Positions 4,022 to 8,735 of a stretch of DNA of 8,735 bases are shown piece by piece. Location of the stretch: positions 1-8,735 of the forward strand of contig UQVG01000074.1 of the NCBI GenBank assembly GCA_900544435.1, given 5' to 3'. Every line of letters starts with the position of its first letter. Positions within the stretch are counted from its first letter, which is position 1. The notes below the pieces were generated by a model. That model made no database searches and was not told where the DNA came from. It saw only the letters and a program-made list of their open reading frames with translations. The stretch comes from an uncultured Erysipelotrichaceae bacterium (GTDB lineage: Bacteria; Bacillota_I; Bacilli_A; Erysipelotrichales; Coprobacillaceae). The position numbers and the translations under genes are program-made.

Positions 4022-7000
4022 ATTATATTACATGGGAATTGATGTTGGATCAACAACAGTAAAATTATATGTGGAAGATCAAGAACATCAATGTATCTAT
4101 TCAAAATATCAAAGACACTATTCTGATGTTAAACCAGCAATAGAAAGTCTTATTAAAGAAGTTCAAGAACACTATGGAAACTTACCAGTTAAAGTAGTTA
4201 TGACAGGTTCAGGTGGGCTCTCTTTATCAAAACACTTAAATGTAGAATTCGTTCAAGAAGTGATTGCTTGTACAAAAACAGTAGAAACATATATTCCTGA
4301 ATGCGATGTTGCAATTGAATTAGGTGGAGAAGATGCTAAAATCACTTACTTTGAATCAACTCTTGAACAAAGAATGAACGGGACTTGTGCAGGTGGTACA
4401 GGAGCATTTATTGATCAAATGGCTTCCTTATTACAAACAGATGCTGCTGGATTAAATGAACTTGCTAAAAACTATGAAACAATTTATCCAATTGCATCTC
4501 GTTGTGGTGTATTCGCTAAAACAGATATCCAACCATTAATCAATGAAGGAGCAGCTCGAGAAGATATCGCTATTTCTATTTTCCAAGCCGTTGTCAATCA
4601 AACAATTAGTGGTCTTGCTTGTGGTAAACCTATTCGTGGTAAAGTTGCTTTTCTAGGAGGACCTCTTTATTTCTTAGATCAATTACGTGCACGTTTTATT
4701 GATTCATTAAACTTAAAAGATGAAGATGTTATCTTCCCTCAAAACTCACAATTATTCGTAGCGATGGGAGCTTGTTTACTTGCTAGAGAAGATAAAGTGA
4801 ATAAAACAACAATTGATGAACTTGTATATATTTTAGATTCATTAAAAGATGGTATTTCTGATGAAACAGATACTTTGAAACCATTATTTGAAACAGAAGA
4901 AGATCGTATTGAATTTAGAAATAGACACTACCGTACAAAAGTAAAGAAAAGAGATTTAAATACATATCAAGGAAAAGCTTTCTTAGGAGTAGATGTTGGT
5001 TCTACAACATCTAAAGCTGTATTGATTGATGAAGATGGTTCTGTATTATATACATTCTATTCATCAAATGAAGGAAATCCAATTGAAGTTGTTCGTAAGA
5101 TTTTAAAAGAAATCTATGAAATCTTACCTAAAGGTGTAGAACTTGTTCATGCTGGGTCAACTGGATATGGAGAAGCTTTAATTAAGTCTGCTTTTAAAAT
5201 GGATGTCAGTGAAGTAGAAACAATTTCTCACTTTACTGCTGCTAAATATTTTAAAGATGATGTATCATTTATCTTAGATATTGGTGGACAAGATATGAAA
5301 GCTATTAAGATTGAAGATGGAATTATCCAAGATATCTTATTAAATGAAGCTTGTTCATCTGGATGTGGTTCATTTATTGAAACATTCGCTAAATCATTAG
5401 GATACAATGTTGCTGATTTTGCTAATCTTGCTTTACAATCAACAGCACCAATTGATTTAGGTTCACGTTGTACTGTATTCATGAACTCTAAAGTAAAACA
5501 AGCACAAAAAGAAGGAGCTAAGATTGAAGATATTTCTGCAGGTCTTGCTTATTCTGTTATTAAAAATGCTTTATATAAAGTTATTAAATTACGTTCACCT
5601 GAAAGTATTGGTAAATCAGTATTAGTACAAGGTGGAACATTCTATAATGAATCTGTTTTAAGAGCTTTTGAACAAGAAACAGGAATCAAAGCAATTCGTC
5701 CAGATATCGCTGGATTAATGGGAGCCTTTGGTATTGCATTAATTGCTAGAGAAAGATATCAAGGGCAAGGAACAACATTACTTAATAAGGAACAAGTTGA
5801 TGCTTTCAGTTATGAAAGTACAATTCGTTATTGTCAAAAATGTACAAATCATTGTATGTTAACAGTTTCTTCATTCAATGATGGTAGTGAACATATTAGT
5901 GGAAACAGATGTGAAAGAGGAGCAAACTTACCTCCTAAATCAAAACAATTACCAAACTTGTATGATTATAAATATCGTAGAGTTTTCAATTATCGTTCAT
6001 TAACTGCTAAAGAAGCAAAACGTGGAACAGTAGGTATTCCTCGTGTCTTAAATATGTATGAAAACTATCCTTTCTGGCATACATTATTTACTGATTTAAA
6101 ATTTAGAGTGGTTTTATCACCACGTTCAAGTAAAAAAATCTATGAAAAAGGAATTGAATCTATTCCATCAGAAAGTGTATGTTATCCAGCTAAATTATCA
6201 CATGGACATATTGAAAGCTTAATTGAAAAAGGAATTAAATATATTTTCTATCCTTCAGTTGCATATGAAAGAAAAGAAAATATTACACAAGGAAATCATT
6301 ACAACTGTCCAGTCGTCACTTCTTATCCGGAAGTTATTAGAAATAACGTAGATAACTTAGAAACAAATGAAATCATTTTTAGAAATCCATTCATGGATTT
6401 AAGTAATCGTAAAACAATGTTTACAAACTTAAAAGATGAATTCAAATCATTTGGTATTAGTGATAAAGAATTAAAAGCAGCGATTGAACATGCTTATGAA
6501 GAATTACAACAATGTCGTTTAGATATCCAAGGAGAAGGAGAAAAAGTCCTTTCTTACTTAAAAGAAAATAATATGACAGGGGTTGTTTTATCAGGTAGAC
6601 CATATCATGTCGATCCAGAAATCAACCATGGATTAGCAGATTTAATTACTGGCGAAGGCATGGCGGTTTTAACAGAAGACAGTGTTTGTCATTTAGATAA
6701 AGAATTAGAAGAATTACGTGTTGTGGATCAATGGACATATCACTCAAGAATGTACCATGCAGCATCCTTTGTTTCATCTCAACCAAACTTACAATTAATT
6801 CAATTAACATCATTTGGTTGTGGATTAGATGCTGTTACTGCCGATCAAGTTGCTGAAATCTTAAATGCTAGAAATAAGATTTATACACTTATTAAAATTG
6901 ATGAAGGAAGTAACTTAGGAGCAATTCGTATTCGTATCCGTTCATTAAAAGCAACAATTGATAAACAAGAAAATAAAGAAATTGATTTATCTAAAAAATA

Positions 7001-8243
7001 TAAACCAGTCAAAGTACCATTTACTAAAGAAATGAAAGATGATCGTTGGACAATTCTATGTCCACAAATGTCACCAATCCATTTCCAATTTGTTGAAAAA
7101 GCAATGCAAGAAAGTGGTTATAACTTAAAAGTCTTACCATCAGTAGACAAAGGTGCTACAGAAGCCGGATTAAAATATGTCAACAATGATGCCTGCTATC
7201 CAAGTATCCTTGTTGCTGGACAAATGATGGAAGCTTTAACAAGTGGTGAATACGATGTCAATAAAACAGCCTTGATCATCTCACAAACAGGTGGAGGTTG
7301 TCGTGCTACAAACTATATTGGATTTATTCGTAAAGCATTAAAAGATGCTGGTTTAGAACAAGTACCAGTTATCAGTGCTAACTTACAAGGTATTGAATCA
7401 AATCCAGGATTTAAAATTACTTATCCACTTGCCAAAAAGGTAATCATTGGAGCAATGTATGGAGACTTATTCATGCGTGTTCTTTATCGTGTAAGACCTT
7501 ATGAAAAAGAAAAAGGTAGTGCTAATAAACTTTACCAATCATGGGTAGAAAAATGTATGAAGAATATTGAAACTGGTAGCATGAAAGAATTTAAGAAAAA
7601 TGTTTATCGAATTGTTAAAGACTTTGATGAATTACCATTATTAGATATTAAAAAACCAAGAGTTGGTTTAGTAGGAGAAATTCTTGTTAAATTCCATCCA
7701 ACTGCTAATAATCAAATTGTTGATATTATTGAAAGAGAAGGTGGAGAAGCTGTTATGCCTGATCTTATTGATTTCTTCCAATATTGTTTCTATTCAACAA
7801 CATTTGAAAGAAAACATTTTAATGCAACAGCTAAAGCTACTAAGCTATGTGAATTCGCTGTTAAAGCAGTTGATTTCTTAAGAAAAGATATGATCAAAGC
7901 TTTAGAAAAATCTAAACGTTTTGATCCACCAGCATCGATTGAACATCTTGCTGATAAAGCCAAAGAAGTTGTTTCAATTGGTAACCAAACAGGAGAAGGT
8001 TGGTTCTTAACTGGTGAAATGATTGAACTTATTGAAAGTGGAGCACCAAACATTGTATGTATGCAACCATTTGGATGTTTACCCAACCACGTTACTGGTA
8101 AAGGAGCAATTAAAGCCTTAAGAAAGAAATATCCTCAAAGTAACATTGTAGCTGTTGACTATGATCCAGGAGCAAGTGAAGTTAACCAATTAAATCGTAT
8201 TAAATTAATGCTTTCAACAGCTTTCAAAAACTTAGATAAATAA
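4014..8243 (+). CDS. Giant 2-hydroxyacyl-CoA dehydratase-activase-related protein (two BcrAD/BadFG ATPase domains plus DUF2229 and dehydratase-like region)
   Basis: This 1409-residue cytosolic iron-sulfur ATPase is full length for its family. Activases of the HgdC/BadFG type use ATP to push a low-potential electron from a dimer-bridging [4Fe-4S] cluster into a partner enzyme. Domain 1 (about 5-262) has the phosphate loop GIDVGSTT (8-15) and cluster cysteines C125 (CAGGTGAF) and C164 (SRCGVF). Domain 2 (about 324-578) has GVDVGSTT (325-332), C447 (ACSSGCGSF) and C486 (SRCTVF). Next come C607, C610, C614 and C633 in a short cysteine-rich stretch. A DUF2229 region from about 672 (IPRVLNMYENYPFWHTLF, SVCYPAKLSHGH with C723) follows. 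Farther on are FGCGLDA (C936), NDACYPS (C1061), TGGGCRATNY (C1096) and FGCLPNHV (C1355), resembling dehydratase/double-cubane-type subunits. AAGGAG (4001-4006) lies seven bases from the ATG, which is inside the regulator gene. The inferred role is a self-contained ATP-dependent reductase with an unknown substrate. No separate hgdA/hgdB-like genes or CoA-transferase are in the window. Confidence 0.93.
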   Translation: MDKLYYMGIDVGSTTVKLYVEDQEHQCIYSKYQRHYSDVKPAIESLIKEVQEHYGNLPVKVVMTGSGGLSLSKHLNVEFVQEVIACTKTVETYIPECDVAIELGGEDAKITYFESTLEQRMNGTCAGGTGAFIDQMASLLQTDAAGLNELAKNYETIYPIASRCGVFAKTDIQPLINEGAAREDIAISIFQAVVNQTISGLACGKPIRGKVAFLGGPLYFLDQLRARFIDSLNLKDEDVIFPQNSQLFVAMGACLLAREDKVNKTTIDELVYILDSLKDGISDETDTLKPLFETEEDRIEFRNRHYRTKVKKRDLNTYQGKAFLGVDVGSTTSKAVLIDEDGSVLYTFYSSNEGNPIEVVRKILKEIYEILPKGVELVHAGSTGYGEALIKSAFKMDVSEVETISHFTAAKYFKDDVSFILDIGGQDMKAIKIEDGIIQDILLNEACSSGCGSFIETFAKSLGYNVADFANLALQSTAPIDLGSRCTVFMNSKVKQAQKEGAKIEDISAGLAYSVIKNALYKVIKLRSPESIGKSVLVQGGTFYNESVLRAFEQETGIKAIRPDIAGLMGAFGIALIARERYQGQGTTLLNKEQVDAFSYESTIRYCQKCTNHCMLTVSSFNDGSEHISGNRCERGANLPPKSKQLPNLYDYKYRRVFNYRSLTAKEAKRGTVGIPRVLNMYENYPFWHTLFTDLKFRVVLSPRSSKKIYEKGIESIPSESVCYPAKLSHGHIESLIEKGIKYIFYPSVAYERKENITQGNHYNCPVVTSYPEVIRNNVDNLETNEIIFRNPFMDLSNRKTMFTNLKDEFKSFGISDKELKAAIEHAYEELQQCRLDIQGEGEKVLSYLKENNMTGVVLSGRPYHVDPEINHGLADLITGEGMAVLTEDSVCHLDKELEELRVVDQWTYHSRMYHAASFVSSQPNLQLIQLTSFGCGLDAVTADQVAEILNARNKIYTLIKIDEGSNLGAIRIRIRSLKATIDKQENKEIDLSKKYKPVKVPFTKEMKDDRWTILCPQMSPIHFQFVEKAMQESGYNLKVLPSVDKGATEAGLKYVNNDACYPSILVAGQMMEALTSGEYDVNKTALIISQTGGGCRATNYIGFIRKALKDAGLEQVPVISANLQGIESNPGFKITYPLAKKVIIGAMYGDLFMRVLYRVRPYEKEKGSANKLYQSWVEKCMKNIETGSMKEFKKNVYRIVKDFDELPLLDIKKPRVGLVGEILVKFHPTANNQIVDIIEREGGEAVMPDLIDFFQYCFYSTTFERKHFNATAKATKLCEFAVKAVDFLRKDMIKALEKSKRFDPPASIEHLADKAKEVVSIGNQTGEGWFLTGEMIELIESGAPNIVCMQPFGCLPNHVTGKGAIKALRKKYPQSNIVAVDYDPGASEVNQLNRIKLMLSTAFKNLDK

Positions 8244-8244
8244 A

Positions 8245-8274
8245 AAAATAGTGGTTCATATGAACCACTATTTT
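8245..8274. terminator. Bidirectional terminator in a perfect palindrome between convergent genes
   Basis: AAAATAGTGGTTCAT and its exact reverse complement form a 30-base perfect palindrome starting two bases after the activase stop codon. On the plus strand the tail is only the TTTT within the stem. On the minus strand a longer T run follows (complement of the A run 8242-8248), so it should work best for the minus-strand gene. The lack of a natural loop means the hairpin tip must open by a few pairs. Confidence 0.85.
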
Positions 8275-8281
8275 ACTACCT

Positions 8282-8686
8282 TTATATTTTGACAAGATTG
8301 CAAGTTGATAACATGATATTCGTTTTATTGATTGAATAATGATTTTTAATGGCACAAATAATTAAACTATCACGACTTTCTTTATAAGATAATGTTTCAC
8401 ATTCTGCTAAAGAAAGCATGAAGTTTGTTTTCTTTAAATCAATATTTAAAACTAAACTCATTTGAATAAGATCATCTCTATGAGGTTTAATATCACCATT
8501 AAGAATTCCATTTAAAGTATTTTCATCAATTTTTGTTTCATTATATAATTTTACTGTAGGAATACAATAATATCCTAACAAAGCATAAAAATAAGTTAGA
8601 AAATCTAAATCTGGAAATTCATGTTTAACCTCATCAATATTTGCACACGTATCAACAAGCATAAATAATCTATCGGCATTCATCAT
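8282..8686 (-). CDS. Small helix-turn-helix-like protein, function unknown
   Basis: This 134-residue, all-helical soluble protein is convergent with the activase operon. The middle (about 45-95) follows the Cro/C1-type HTH pattern: YNETKIDENTLNGILNGDIKPHRDDLIQMSLVLNIDLKKTNFML. It matches the usual "ILNG.r.PsRd.Li.ia..l.l.l.etn.lL" layout of a small Bacillota family that continues with a R(D/R)(A/S)LII-type segment, seen here as KESRDSLIICAIKNHYSINKTNIML. The first helix-turn part is poorly conserved, so DNA binding is uncertain and a protein-interaction role is possible. Two adjacent ATGs (8686 and 8683) both fit the upstream AGTAGGTGAT site (8698-8689), so the length is 134 or 133. The protein has five cysteines, many for its size. 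It probably has its own promoter just upstream and shares the palindromic terminator. Confidence 0.75.
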   Translation of the reverse strand: MMNADRLFMLVDTCANIDEVKHEFPDLDFLTYFYALLGYYCIPTVKLYNETKIDENTLNGILNGDIKPHRDDLIQMSLVLNIDLKKTNFMLSLAECETLSYKESRDSLIICAIKNHYSINKTNIMLSTCNLVKI

Positions 8687-8699
8687 ACATCACCTACTT

Positions 8700-8705
8700 A
8701 TTATA
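8700..8705 (-). promoter_or_regulatory. Candidate -10 box of the minus-strand HTH gene
   Basis: The minus strand reads TATAAT here, 13 bases before the start codon, which would leave a very short leader. No good -35 hexamer lies 16-18 bases upstream; the nearest, TTGTCC (8734-8729), is 23 bases away, too far for sigma-A. The call rests on one hexamer in AT-rich DNA near the window edge. Confidence 0.25.
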
Positions 8706-8735
8706 ATTTTACCTTCTTTTAAATCATTGGACAAG

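Noticed and set aside
3910..4104. Minus-strand open frame of 64 codons
   Set aside because: It is antisense to the end of marR and the start of the activase gene, with no ribosome site and no family resemblance.
5228..5482. Minus-strand open frame of 84 codons
   Set aside because: It is antisense to the second ATPase domain of the activase, whose coding pattern is clear on the plus strand.
7684..8086. Other-frame open stretches on both strands (7684-7881 plus, 7790-8086 minus)
   Set aside because: Both are shadows of the activase C-terminal region and lack ribosome sites and conserved motifs.

Overview
The window comes from an AT-rich, low-GC Gram-positive bacterium. It has strong AAGGAG-type ribosome binding sites, A/T-ending codons, a sortase-type surface protein, ECF vitamin transport and a very large 2-hydroxyacyl-CoA dehydratase-activase protein. 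Together these suggest an anaerobic gut Bacillota, perhaps of the Erysipelotrichia type. That placement is inference from protein style, not from a marker gene.

Bases 1-2789 form a cobalamin-uptake unit. A tentative gene tail (3-56) is followed by a possible promoter, a cobalamin riboswitch aptamer (about 91-272), and an expression platform in which an antiterminator hairpin (292-324) and a rho-independent terminator (310-340) share bases and exclude each other. Three tightly packed genes follow. The first is a secreted, cell-wall-anchored alpha/alpha-repeat protein (372-1463). The second is a membrane-tethered protein with a transcobalamin-like C-terminal (DUF4430) domain on a long hydrophilic stalk (1447-2226). 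The third is an ECF-transporter S component (2235-2771). The first two resemble the alpha and beta domains of animal intrinsic factor/transcobalamin, split into two overlapping genes. The likely model is surface capture of corrinoid by the pair and hand-over to the S component, with synthesis shut off when B12 is plentiful. No ECF ATPase or T subunit is encoded here, so these must come from elsewhere.

Bases 2776-3505 hold a single YggS/YlmE-type pyridoxal-phosphate homeostasis gene with its own candidate promoter and a perfect-stem terminator.

Bases 3526-8274 hold a two-gene operon. A MarR-family regulator, with a strong promoter overlapped by an imperfect palindrome that is a plausible auto-operator, overlaps by 8 bases a 1409-residue protein. 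That protein carries two complete BcrAD/BadFG-type activase (ASKHA ATPase) domains, a cysteine cluster, a DUF2229 region and a C-terminal dehydratase-like region. It looks like an ATP-driven iron-sulfur electron donor fused to an acceptor; its substrate is unknown.

A perfect 30-base palindrome (8245-8274) serves as terminator between this operon and a convergent minus-strand gene (8282-8686) for a small helix-turn-helix-like protein. No mobile element, CRISPR array, tRNA or rRNA was seen.
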